Below are positions 44,629 through 53,138 of a stretch of DNA of 64,000 nucleotides, in pieces. The notes beneath the pieces were generated by a model that did not search any database, had not been told where the DNA came from, and saw only the letters and a list, made by a program, of their open reading frames with translations. The translations under genes were made by a program, and so were the position numbers. Origin of the DNA: Geobacillus thermocatenulatus (GTDB taxonomy: Bacteria; Bacillota; Bacilli; Bacillales; Anoxybacillaceae); contig NZ_NEWK01000001.1 in assembly GCF_002217655.1 (NCBI RefSeq), positions 382,001-446,000 on the forward strand, in the 5' to 3' direction. Numbering within the stretch: position 1 is the first letter of the stretch; every line of letters starts with the position of its first letter.

Positions 44629-45885
44629 ATGAGGATCATTTACTTATGCCAACACTTCCCGCCGGAAACAGGTGCGCCGCAAATTCGTGTGTATGAGGTG
44701 AGCAAAGAGCTGATCAAACGGGGGCATGAAGTGGAAGTACTGACGGCATTCCCGCATCATCCGCACGGCGTCATCCCCAAGCCATACCGCGGCCTGTTTT
44801 ATTTGTTCGAACAATGGGACGGCATTCCCGTTCATCGAACATGGATTTATCCGTCGCCAAAGGGGAGCTTTTGGAAACGGCTCGCTTCGTATTTTTCGTT
44901 TACGTTCAGCTCGTTTTATTCGCTGCTTGTGAAAGCGAAGCCGACGGATGTGATCATTTGCAATTCCCCGCCGTTGTTTTTAGGGATCACCGGGTACGTG
45001 GGAGCGAAGTTGAAACGGGCGAAGTTTGTTTTCAACGTCGCCGACATTTGGCCGGAATCGGCCGTGGAGCTCGGCATTTTGAAAAATCGGCTGTTCATTC
45101 GAATGGCGAGATGGCTCGAGCTGTTTTTATACCGGAAGGCGTGGAAAATCGCCGCCGCGACGGAAGGCATTCGCGATTATATGATTGCGCAAGGGAAGGC
45201 GCCTGAGGATGTCTTTTTATTGCCGAACGGCGTCAACACGGATGTGTTTCGCCCGTTGCCAAAAAGCAAGGAGTTGCTTGCGAAATTAGGGCTCGAAGGA
45301 AAAGTCGTCTTTACGTACGCCGGAACGATGGGATATGCCCAAGGGCTCGATTCGGTGCTGCGGGCGGCGGCCCTCGTCAAAGCGAAAGACGAGCGGGCGC
45401 ATTTCCTGTTTGTCGGCGACGGCCAAGAGCGGGAAAAGCTGATGGCGCTGAAAGAAGAGCTCGGCCTTGACAACGTGACGTTTTACGGATCCGTTCCGGT
45501 TGAGAAGATGCCGGAGATTTTCTCCATCACCGATTACAGCATCGTTTCGTTGCGCAACATCGACTTGTTTAAAGGAGCAAGGCCGTCGAAAATTTTCCCG
45601 GCGATCGCCACCGGAACCCCGGTGCTGTATTGCGGCGAAGGGGAGAGCGCAGAGATTTTAGAAACATACCATTGCGGAAAAATCGCTCCTCCCGAAAATC
45701 CCGAACAGATCGCCGCGGCGGTTCTCGAGTTGCTTTGCCTTCCGAGAGAGGAATACGAAACGATGGCGGCAAATGGACGCAAGTTGGCGGTGGAGCAATA
45801 CTCATGGATTCGCATTGTTGACGATTTGCTTCACGCCCTTGGCGATGAAACGAAACGTGAATCGGTCAGATGGACAGAAAAATAG
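44629..45885 (+). CDS. Glycosyltransferase family 4 (WbuB-like)
   Basis: 418 residues; GGAG lies before the ATG at 44629, and the upstream part of the open frame is not needed. N-terminus MRIIYLCQHFPPETGAPQIRV broken by no gap, NVADIWPESAVELGIL in the middle, LPNGVNTDVF, and FKGARPSKIFPAIATGTPVLYCGEGE. This is the WbuB/WcaI-like branch that often uses N-acetyl-aminosugars such as FucNAc or ManNAc-type donors. It ends the polymer operon before a strong terminator. Confidence 0.85.
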   Translation: MRIIYLCQHFPPETGAPQIRVYEVSKELIKRGHEVEVLTAFPHHPHGVIPKPYRGLFYLFEQWDGIPVHRTWIYPSPKGSFWKRLASYFSFTFSSFYSLLVKAKPTDVIICNSPPLFLGITGYVGAKLKRAKFVFNVADIWPESAVELGILKNRLFIRMARWLELFLYRKAWKIAAATEGIRDYMIAQGKAPEDVFLLPNGVNTDVFRPLPKSKELLAKLGLEGKVVFTYAGTMGYAQGLDSVLRAAALVKAKDERAHFLFVGDGQEREKLMALKEELGLDNVTFYGSVPVEKMPEIFSITDYSIVSLRNIDLFKGARPSKIFPAIATGTPVLYCGEGESAEILETYHCGKIAPPENPEQIAAAVLELLCLPREEYETMAANGRKLAVEQYSWIRIVDDLLHALGDETKRESVRWTEK

Positions 45886-45892
45886 AATGAAG

Positions 45893-45929
45893 AAAGGGCG
45901 TTCCGTTCACAAAGAAGGACGCCCTTTTT
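45893..45929 (+). terminator. Terminator of the SCWP operon
   Basis: AAAGGGCGTTC and GGACGCCCTTT pair around a 15-base loop, followed by a T-run. It lies directly after the last glycosyltransferase gene and before the convergent SpoIID/LytB gene. Confidence 0.8.
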
Positions 45930-45986
45930 GTTTCCGCCATGTCGAGATGGAGAGCAAAACCCCGTATGACATCATGGACTCTGTCA

Positions 45987-47318
45987 CTAGAACGAGACTT
46001 GAGCGCCGGGGAAGTAGTGTTCTAAAATTTGTTCTGCCGTCCATCCACGCTCGGCGAATGCCTTCGCTCCGTATTGGCTCATGCCGATTCGGTGCCCCCA
46101 GCCTTTTCCCGTGACGGTGATCGAGCTGATCCCTGACGGCGAGGCGGAAAGCGGCATGATGCCATCCGTTGTTTGCACGTTGATTCCTTCGACGCCGGCG
46201 AGCGAAACCGTTCCGTTCTCGGTTTGGACGGAATAAGATGACAAGGAAGAGGCGGCGACGCGCCCATTAGTCGTTTGAATCGACACGGATGGACCGCTTT
46301 TTTGCACTTGAATGTCAAACCAGTTGGACGGCAAGATGCCGTAAAATTGATTGCTGTCCAGCGGGAACAGCTTGCGGATGGTTGTTTCATTGCCTTTCAC
46401 TGTTTTGGCACCGGCCGAGGTTTCAATCGTGACAGCCCCCACTTCCCCGTTCGCGCCGGTTTTGGCGATCGAGACGTCGTATAACACAACCGATGGATCG
46501 GTGATGCCGAACGACCGCAGCAGCACAGACGGGGAGAAGGTGAACGACCAACGGCTGTACGGCGATGATTCATATGGGTCATCGACGCTCGCCAAATATG
46601 GGTAGGCGGTTTGCGACGAGTTCCAGACGTCGCTTACGTTGGCGGTTCTGCCGCCGCTTGTCGAGTGGTAATACGTTTCAATGACACTGCCATTATATTT
46701 AAGATACAATCCCCTTGTCGCATCCACTGCCTCGTTCGATCGAGAAGATTCTCCATCATATCCTTTGTACGTCTGTGTGTTTGGATTGGTCGTCAAACTT
46801 GTTTTATGTTTATAGGCATAGTTTCGGGCGGCAATGGCTTGCGCCTTCAGCGCCTCAAGCGGCCAAGAGGCCGGCATCTCGCTCGGCACGACGCCTTTTA
46901 AATAATCCTCCATCTCTAAAAGATTGACAGCGTACAAGGCGCCATTTTGCAGACGAATGTCAACGCTTCCCCGATACCGAGTTTGGTTCACCTTGACAAG
47001 GGACAACGGCGCCGCGCCGATCGTTTCCTGAATGGCAAATCCAGAACTCGAAACATCCGTCTTTCCGTTGTACGTGGCCAATACGTTCGAAGAGGAAGAA
47101 CGAAATGTCAAAGTTGTCCCGCTCGGCAACGGGGTGATCGTCAGCGTCTCTTTATTGAAAATTTGGTAATTCCCTTCAACGGCGACGGTCACAGATGTCC
47201 CTTTATATAAAAGGACTTGCACAGGATTGTTGTACGTTTTCACCCCAGCGGCGTTCGAGGCGGAAGGAGAGACGATGAGCCAAAACAGGCCGACGGCCAA
47301 CCACGCTAGTTTTTTCAC
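45987..47318 (-). CDS. SpoIID/LytB-domain secreted protein
   Basis: 443 residues with a signal peptide (KKLAWLAVGLFWLIV to SNAAG). The SpoIID/LytB core spans about 110-300: YAVNLLEMEDYLKGVVPSEMP, LEALKAQAIAARNYA, GYDGESSRSNEAVDAT, YYHSTSGGRT and DVWNSS. A later block ends GWGHRIGMSQYGAKAFAERG. SpoIID is a lytic transglycosylase for denuded glycan; LytB (CwbA) stimulates the LytC amidase. Because it is 3 bases from an SH3 protein gene and near the amidase fragment, it looks like the LytB partner of that amidase. Confidence 0.88.
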   Translation of the reverse strand: MKKLAWLAVGLFWLIVSPSASNAAGVKTYNNPVQVLLYKGTSVTVAVEGNYQIFNKETLTITPLPSGTTLTFRSSSSNVLATYNGKTDVSSSGFAIQETIGAAPLSLVKVNQTRYRGSVDIRLQNGALYAVNLLEMEDYLKGVVPSEMPASWPLEALKAQAIAARNYAYKHKTSLTTNPNTQTYKGYDGESSRSNEAVDATRGLYLKYNGSVIETYYHSTSGGRTANVSDVWNSSQTAYPYLASVDDPYESSPYSRWSFTFSPSVLLRSFGITDPSVVLYDVSIAKTGANGEVGAVTIETSAGAKTVKGNETTIRKLFPLDSNQFYGILPSNWFDIQVQKSGPSVSIQTTNGRVAASSLSSYSVQTENGTVSLAGVEGINVQTTDGIMPLSASPSGISSITVTGKGWGHRIGMSQYGAKAFAERGWTAEQILEHYFPGAQVSF

Positions 47319-47321
47319 CGT

Positions 47322-47999
47322 CTACTTCACCTCACCAAATTCAGCGGCCATCCAACCCCGCCGCCCATCAGACAGCTGCACGTTGTACCATTTCTCTCCT
47401 TTGTTGTTGGTAAACGGCTGGATATAGACCATCTCTGTTCCTTTTGGAACGGTCGCAATAATCGGATAAGCAGTCGTCGCTCCTTTTCGAATATTGACCG
47501 CGGCGGTGGCGATGACGTGCTTGGTGCTGTCGCTGCTGACAGCGGATGTCGAGACATCTCCTGAATGGATCCATCCTTTCAGCGATGAAGATAGGACGAC
47601 GTTGTACCACAGTCCTTGGGAAGTAAGGTGCGCCCCGACGACTTGCAGTGAAGCCCCTGCCTGTTTATAAGTGATGACGCGGTAGCTCGTTGACGCTCCG
47701 CTGCGGACGGCCGCATTGTTTTTCGCTACATAGACGACAGAAGGCAAAGAAGGCGAAGCGGGTTTGCTGGCAAGTTGTTGTTGAAGCTGCTGAATTTGTT
47801 GTTGCTGGGCGGCCAGTTGTGCTTTCAAGTTGGCAATGTCGTTTTTCATCGGGTTGAGCTGGGATGTCACCCAGTCGACGCTCGCTAACACGACTTCTTC
47901 CGATGCTTTCATCGCCGATGGCGTAAACAAGAGGGCGCCTGCCGTCATTCCGACCGCCAGGCTGGCAGCAACGGCCCATTTGGCTTTTCGTTTCATCAT
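47322..47999 (-). CDS. Membrane-anchored coiled-coil protein with two SH3b domains
   Basis: About 225 residues. Signal-anchor (AVAASLAVGMTAGALLF), a coiled coil (about 58-88) rich in Gln, then SH3b domains at about 93-150 (NNAAVRSGASTSYRVITY) and 160-225 (AVNIRKGATTAYPIIATVPKG, ending GWMAAEF). GGGGGAG favours the second of the ATGs near 48005. Such SH3b domains bind peptidoglycan peptides. It lies upstream of the SpoIID/LytB gene and probably shares its transcript. Confidence 0.8.
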   Translation of the reverse strand: MMKRKAKWAVAASLAVGMTAGALLFTPSAMKASEEVVLASVDWVTSQLNPMKNDIANLKAQLAAQQQQIQQLQQQLASKPASPSLPSVVYVAKNNAAVRSGASTSYRVITYKQAGASLQVVGAHLTSQGLWYNVVLSSSLKGWIHSGDVSTSAVSSDSTKHVIATAAVNIRKGATTAYPIIATVPKGTEMVYIQPFTNNKGEKWYNVQLSDGRRGWMAAEFGEVK

Positions 48000-48050
48000 G
48001 TTCATCTCCCCCGTTTTTGGATATGGAAAGAAAGGAGAATAATAGCTTTC

Positions 48051-48187
48051 CTAAAAGGCCGGTGAAACACAACGGATTCGCTCGGTTCATGGGGAATCGC
48101 AAGGAATGAAAACGCGATGTTGCCGTGTTTCTCAGTTTGAGAAACACCATTGCCAAAGCTTTATATCCGTTGCATCATCGGCCTTCT
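48051..48187. repeat. Diverged copy of the 140-bp inverted-terminus element
   Basis: CTAAAAGGCCGGTGA at the left and ATCGGCCTTCTCA near 48187 are imperfect versions of the termini at 25118-25257. The interior TCTCAGTTTGAGAAAC resembles TCTATTTGAGA there. It fills most of the gap between the SH3 protein gene and the amidase fragment. Confidence 0.45.
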
Positions 48188-48216
48188 CATGCTATTATTC
48201 TCCGAATGCGAACAAA

Positions 48217-49312
48217 CTAGAATTGGTTGAAATACTCTTCCAATCCTTCACGAATGCCAACGGCTGCTTTTTGGCGGAACGCTTTCGTTTTGAGCAGCGC
48301 CTCTTCATTCGGATTGGAGATGAAGGCGAGCTCAACGAGAATGCTCGGCAGCTCATTTTTCCGGTTGACGTAAAAGTCTTGTGTTTTATGGCCGCGGTCA
48401 TATGTTCCGAGTTGTTGGACAAGATGTTTTTGCACAATGGCGGCCAACTGCTCGCTTTTTGGCCCATTGAAGTTGCTCGATACGTTGTAGTACGTCGTCG
48501 TTCCGCGAGATGTCCGCGAGTACGAGTCGGCGTGAATGCTGATAAAGGCGTCGTAGTCCGAGCTGTTGGCGATCCACGTCCGTTCCGACAGCTCCAAAAA
48601 GATATCGGTGCTTCGTGTCAATTTCACGATCGCTCCGGCCCGCTCCAATTCTTCTTTTACCAATAAGGCGGTGTCGAGCGTAATATCTTTTTCCCGCGTG
48701 CCGCCAGGGCCGATCGCCCCCGTGTCGTGCGCCCCGTGCCCTGCGTCAATGATGATTTTTTTGCCCTTAAGTCCGGTCTCGAGAATTTTCAGCGCCAATC
48801 GGTCGCTGTAATGGCGAAGGGTGAACGTGTACCCCGGTTCAAGGGTGATGAGCAGGCTGCTGCCCGTCCACTCCACAGTTTGTATGCCTGGAATGTCGGT
48901 CGACGGGACTTCAGCGTAGGAAAACGAGCCGGTGATTTTCAGACGATTGCCCGGCAACAACGAATAGGAGACGCGGAAATTAGAAGTTTTTTTCCACGTC
49001 AAATAGGCATCTTCGTTGATGGTCGAAAACGTCGGTTCAACGAGACTATTTAAGGCGACGGTAGAGGTGCTCGATTCCTCCACCCATCCGCGGACGCCAT
49101 TGGATGTTTCGACATTCAGCCAGCCATGATATTCATAAAGAACAGCAAGCCGTTCATTCGCTGCCAGCGTCTTCAGCGATTGATAGTTTGAAGAGGCGCC
49201 TCGGCGCAGCGGAGCGCCCGCCTGTTTGACGTATACGTAGGATGGAGCGTTGACTTCAAAGGCCGGCATCCATCCTGTTTTCCCCGATGCAGATGCGACT
49301 TGCACCCAGTCG
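48217..49312 (-). pseudogene. 3' half of the split N-acetylmuramoyl-L-alanine amidase gene
   Basis: Begins inside the sixth SH3 repeat (FDWVQVASASGKTGWMPAFEV), then a seventh SH3 repeat (LRRGASSNYQSLKTLAANE), an AMIN-like beta domain, and Amidase_3. The zinc ligands and catalytic Glu are present: IIIDAGHGAHDTGA, GTREKDITLD, ISIHADSYS and LVELAFISN. The 5' half, with signal peptide and five more SH3 repeats, is at 12879-14218. The apparent start within the palindrome (49434) gives no signal peptide, so the enzyme is unlikely to be exported. In the ancestor it would be an 811-residue LytC-like autolysin. Confidence 0.9.
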
Positions 49313-49320
49313 AACGGAGA

Positions 49321-49572
49321 GTGTGAGTAAAATATTTGTGGGTGACATTCCGAAATGATCCCCGACGAGGGTTGCGAACTTTTGTTCGCGACACTCGTCG
49401 GGGCCACCAAGCGAAGCGCGGTAGAAAAAAGCAAATGTCATGCAAAATTGCATGACATTTGCTTTTTTCTACCGCGCTTCGCTTGGTGGCCCCGACGAGT
49501 GTCGCGAACAAAAGTTCGCAACCCTCGTCGGGGATCATTTCGGAATGTCACCCACAAATATTTTACTCACAC
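49321..49572. mobile_element. 252-bp near-perfect palindrome, scar of the lost block
   Basis: Two 125-base arms, exact reverse complements, meet at a 2-base centre (AA at 49446-49447). Each arm starts GTGTGAGTAAAATATTTGTGG and contains its own hairpin (CCCCGACGAG... CTCGTCGGGG, about 49361-49404 on the left). The terminus matches the 129-bp repeat terminus at 20 of 29 positions. The flanks differ: AACGGAGA on the left (49313-49320) and TTGCTGGCG on the right (49573-49581). Both recur at the edges of the displaced block. So the palindrome is a fusion of two inserted copies, not one insertion. Confidence 0.9.
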
Positions 49573-49621
49573 TTGCTGGCGCCCATGCGCACCGCTTGGC
49601 AGCGCTGTTGGAGGTTGGCAA

Positions 49622-50803
49622 ATGGCTGAAGCAAAGCATTGGGACGTGAAGCAGTTAGATCGGATTGTCGAAAAAATGATCGACACCGTTCAACATAGCA
49701 AAGACGAAATTTTTCGCATCGGGGAGCAGTCGCGTCAAGAGCACGACCATTTGCTGCGCGAACTTGAGGAGGTGAAACGGCTGACCGTGCAGGCGATCGA
49801 AGAAGCGGATCAGCTGGATAGGAAGGCGCGTCAAGCGCGCCGCCGCCTGTCGGAAGTGAGCCAAAACTTTTCCACCCACTCGGAGCAAGATATTCGCGAG
49901 GCGTATGAAGCGGCGCATGAGCTGCATATGAAGCTGACGATGGTGCGGGAGCGGGAGAAACAGCTGCGGCTGCGCCGCGACGAGCTGGAGCGGAGATTGG
50001 CAAGTCTTGCGCTAATTATCGAACGTGCCGATTATTTAGTTGGACAAATTACGGTCGTGCTCCACTACTTAAACAGCGATTTCCGCCAGGTCGGCGAGCT
50101 GATTGAAGGTGCGAAGCAAAAACAGGAATTTGGACTGAAAATCATCGAAGCCCAGGAAGAAGAGCGGCGTCGGCTGTCGCGGGAAATCCATGACGGTCCG
50201 GCGCAGCTGCTTGCGCATGTCCTGCTTCGATCGGATCTCGTCGAAAAGGTGATCAAAGAGCGAGGGACAGAGGCGGCGATCGCCGAAATTCGCGATTTTC
50301 GCAAAATGGTGCGTTCGGCTTTGTCCGAAGTGCGCCGCATCATTTACGATTTGCGGCCGATGGCGCTTGATGATTTAGGATTGGTGCCAACGCTAAAAAA
50401 ATATTTGCAAACGACCGAAGAATATAATAACGGAGTCCATATTTCCTTTGTGCATATCGGCGAAGAAATTCGGCTGCCGTCGCGGATGGAGGCGGCCGTG
50501 TTTCGGCTTGTCCAAGAGTCGGTGCAAAATGCCTTAAAGCACGCCGAAGCGCGCCACATCGACGTCAAAATGGAAGTGACGTGCCGCCATCTGCTTGTTA
50601 GCGTCAAGGACGATGGCAAAGGATTTGATCCATCGGTCAAAAAAGAAAATGCGTTCGGCTTGATTGGCATGCGGGAGCGGGTGGAGCTGCTCGGCGGCAC
50701 GCTCGACATCCGCTCAAAGATTGGCAGCGGAACGACCGTGTTCATTCGCGTTCCGCTCGACCGTTCGACTGACGAAACGAACAAGGAGGAGAGGAAACGA
50801 TGA
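49622..50803 (+). CDS. degS: Sensor histidine kinase DegS
   Basis: 393 residues, soluble, no membrane segments. GGAGG lies 8 bases before the ATG at 49622; the longer frame runs back into the palindrome and is not native. The N-terminal half is a long coiled-coil sensor (DegS domain). The HisKA_3 motif is [21 protein letters not shown] with the phospho-His, and the ATPase part has [19 protein letters not shown] and [14 protein letters not shown]. It phosphorylates DegU, controlling exoenzymes, competence and motility. Its ancestral upstream region is now 33 kb away. Confidence 0.96.
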   Translation: MAEAKHWDVKQLDRIVEKMIDTVQHSKDEIFRIGEQSRQEHDHLLRELEEVKRLTVQAIEEADQLDRKARQARRRLSEVSQNFSTHSEQDIREAYEAAHELHMKLTMVREREKQLRLRRDELERRLASLALIIERADYLVGQITVVLHYLNSDFRQVGELIEGAKQKQEFGLKIIEAQEEERRRLSREIHDGPAQLLAHVLLRSDLVEKVIKERGTEAAIAEIRDFRKMVRSALSEVRRIIYDLRPMALDDLGLVPTLKKYLQTTEEYNNGVHISFVHIGEEIRLPSRMEAAVFRLVQESVQNALKHAEARHIDVKMEVTCRHLLVSVKDDGKGFDPSVKKENAFGLIGMRERVELLGGTLDIRSKIGSGTTVFIRVPLDRSTDETNKEERKR

Positions 50804-51474
50804 AAACACGCATCGCGATTATCGACGATCACCAGCTGTTTCGCGAGGGCATCAAGCGCATTTTAGAATTTGAGGGCGATTTTGAAGTCGTGGCGGAAGG
50901 CAGCGACGGAAGCGAGGTGCTTTCGATCGTCGAAACATACCGCCCGGACTTGGTGCTCATGGACATTAACATGCCGGACATCAACGGCGTGGAGGCGACG
51001 AAACAGCTGATCGAAGCTTACCCTGATACGAAAGTCGTCGTGCTGTCGATTCATGACGATGAACACTATGTCATGCGCGCCTTGCAGACGGGAGCGACCG
51101 GGTATTTGTTGAAGGAGATGGATGCCGATACGCTCATTGAGGCGGTGAGAATCGTCGCGGAAGGCGGTTCGTACTTGCATCCGAAAGTGACGCACAACTT
51201 GATTCGCGAATACCGCCGCTTGACGACGGAAAAAGGCGGCGCAGTGATGAAGCAGGAGGTGCGCCGTCCGCTGCATTTGCTGACGCGGCGCGAGTGCGAA
51301 GTGCTGCAGCTGTTGGCCGACGGCAAAAGCAACCGCGCCATCGGCGAAGCGCTGTACATCAGTGAGAAGACCGTCAAAAACCACGTCAGCAGCATCTTGC
51401 AAAAATTAAACGTCAACGACCGGACGCAAGCCGTTGTGGTTGCGATCAAAAACGGCTGGGTCGAGGTGCGCTGA
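50800..51474 (+). CDS. degU: Response regulator DegU
   Basis: 224 residues; overlaps degS by 4 bases (ATGA). NarL-type: acidic pair in IIDDHQLF, phosphoacceptor Asp in [16 protein letters not shown], Ser in VVLSIHDDE, and Lys in YLLKEMD. The C-terminal LuxR helix-turn-helix is [35 protein letters not shown] with the usual recognition helix. It regulates degradative enzymes, competence and flagellar genes such as those that follow. Confidence 0.97.
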   Translation: MKTRIAIIDDHQLFREGIKRILEFEGDFEVVAEGSDGSEVLSIVETYRPDLVLMDINMPDINGVEATKQLIEAYPDTKVVVLSIHDDEHYVMRALQTGATGYLLKEMDADTLIEAVRIVAEGGSYLHPKVTHNLIREYRRLTTEKGGAVMKQEVRRPLHLLTRRECEVLQLLADGKSNRAIGEALYISEKTVKNHVSSILQKLNVNDRTQAVVVAIKNGWVEVR

Positions 51475-51673
51475 ACGGAATGAGGCTCTAGACAGTCTTG
51501 ACAACGGTGTGTTGATGGATGAAGGGGATTCCTCCAGCACCGATGCGCCGTTTGGCGGCGAAGGAGCGGCTTGGGCAAAGCGGTTGCATGAGGATCAACG
51601 ATGTTCCGCTTCACGGCCTGCCCGTGTTCTTTGCCTTCTCATGTATCGAGCGGTGGTGGACAGCCAGTCTTTT

Positions 51674-51682
51674 TGGTATAAT
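51674..51682 (+). promoter_or_regulatory. Extended -10 promoter element for degV
   Basis: TGGTATAAT gives a TGn-extended -10 sequence 36 bases before the degV start. No good -35 is visible at 16-18 bases upstream, which is tolerated with an extended -10. It suggests that degV is transcribed apart from degSU. Confidence 0.5.
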
Positions 51683-51717
51683 GGCAGAAAAGGCTGAATC
51701 AGGAAGGAATGGCGCCC

Positions 51718-52563
51718 GTGAAAATTGCGATTGTCACTGATAGCACGGCTTATTTGCCGAAAGACGTGCGCGAGCGGCTCGGCATCCGGATGATTCCGCT
51801 GAGCGTCATTTTTGGGGACGAAACATATCGCGAAGAGATTGATATGACGGCGGATGAATTTTTTGTCAAAATCAAGCAGCACCCGAAGCTGCCGACGACA
51901 TCGCAGCCGTCGGTCGGTGAATTTGTCGACTTGTTCACTGCCATTCGTGAGGAAGGGTACGACGCTGTCATCAGCATCCACCTCTCAAGCGGCATCAGCG
52001 GCACGTACCAAGGGGCGGTGACGGCGGGAACGATGGTGGATGGCCTGCGCGTTTACGCCTATGATTCGGAAATCAGCTGCATGGCGCAAGGGTTTTACGC
52101 CATCGAAGCCGCCGAGATGGCGCAAGCGGGGAAAACGCCGGACGAGATTCTCGCCCGCCTCGATGAGATGAAGCGAACGCTGCGCGCCTATTTTATGGTC
52201 GACGACTTGGCCCACCTCCAGCGCGGCGGGCGGCTGACCGGGGCGCAGGCGTTCATTGGGGGGCTCTTGCAAATCAAACCGCTTCTTCGCTTTGAAAACA
52301 AAGTGATCGTGCCGTTTGAAAAAATCCGCACGCGCAAAAAGGCAGTCCAGCGCATCGAGGAGCTGTTTGACGAAGATGCGGACAAAGGCGTTCCGCTCAA
52401 AGCCGCCATCATCCACGCCAACCAACCCGATGAAGCCACCCGCTGGCGCGATGAGCTGTCCGCCCGCTATCCGCACGTCGAGTTTCTCATCAGCTATTTC
52501 GGCCCCGTCATCGCCACCCACGTCGGCGAAGGGGCGCTCGGGTTGACATGGTATCAGCCATAA
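51718..52563 (+). CDS. degV: DegV family fatty-acid-binding protein
   Basis: 281 residues. AGGAAGGA favours the GTG at 51718, giving the family-typical start MKIAIVTDSTAYLP. DegV domain: HPKLPTTSQPSVGEF, ISIHLSSGISGTYQ, the YDSEISC loop, DDLAHLQRGGRLTGAQAFIGGLLQIKP. DegV/FakB proteins bind fatty acids, some handing them to a FakA kinase. Its place after degU is the same as yviA in B. subtilis. Confidence 0.92.
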   Translation: MKIAIVTDSTAYLPKDVRERLGIRMIPLSVIFGDETYREEIDMTADEFFVKIKQHPKLPTTSQPSVGEFVDLFTAIREEGYDAVISIHLSSGISGTYQGAVTAGTMVDGLRVYAYDSEISCMAQGFYAIEAAEMAQAGKTPDEILARLDEMKRTLRAYFMVDDLAHLQRGGRLTGAQAFIGGLLQIKPLLRFENKVIVPFEKIRTRKKAVQRIEELFDEDADKGVPLKAAIIHANQPDEATRWRDELSARYPHVEFLISYFGPVIATHVGEGALGLTWYQP

Positions 52564-53138
52564 GCTGAGGCCGCAAAGCGCGTCTCGAGGCGCTGCAGCC
52601 GAGCACAAGGCGGAACGGTGTGCTCCGCCTTGTGCGGCGGCGAATTTGTTTTACATTCGTTTTCTCACCTCCTTATGAAACGGACTGGAGATGTGGGACT
52701 GGCTGAACTTGTCGAACGTTTTCCTTTCCTGAAAAATTTGTCGCTATTTCCCCGGGAATGTTGTCGAAACACGTTGTCGATCGACTACATGACTCTCCTG
52801 TGAATCTTCGCTGGCGTCAGGTTTCGCGGCATCCATTTCTTTCGAAGACCGATATGTCGTGAAAAAGACGGTTAAACCACATCCTGATTTTCCATTTGGA
52901 AAGGCCTTTTCACCTCCACTTTCTTTTCTGATTGAATGTTGCCGTTTTGTGCATGGTGTCTGTTTTTTATTACCAGCCTTCTAAAGAATGTCGCGAAATC
53001 GCTCTTTCTGTCCCTTTATGCGCTTCAAGCCTCTCAACTTGGGGAGAGGGTGTTTTCCAAGGCGTTTTTGCCGCGTCACCCGCTCTGTTAGGATCTCAGA
53101 GACATGCTTTTCCTGAATGACAAAAGGAGTGATGCTCA
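52564..53138. other. 575-bp gap between degV and comFA
   Basis: A strong hairpin (GCACAAGGCGGA at 52603 with TCCGCCTTGTGC to 52635) lies just after degV and may act as a terminator, though its T-run is poor. The rest has no supported gene. The sequence near 52925-52990 (GAATGTTGCCG, then ACCAGCCTTCTAAAG) resembles one end of the 140-bp element. AAAGGAG at about 53123 serves comFA. Confidence 0.55.

Noticed and set aside
44366-44632. 88-residue frame overlapping the end of a glycosyltransferase gene
   Set aside because: ATGA overlap looks attractive, but the product has no domain, signal or compositional sense of a protein; treated as spacer.
49173-49538. Open frames on both strands within and around the palindrome (near-identical translations starting MIPDEGCELL)
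   Set aside because: They arise because the palindrome reads the same on both strands; they have no ribosome sites and extend degS or the amidase fragment artificially.
52618-52803. Short frame after the degV hairpin
   Set aside because: Begins inside the hairpin, lacks a ribosome site and shows no family pattern.
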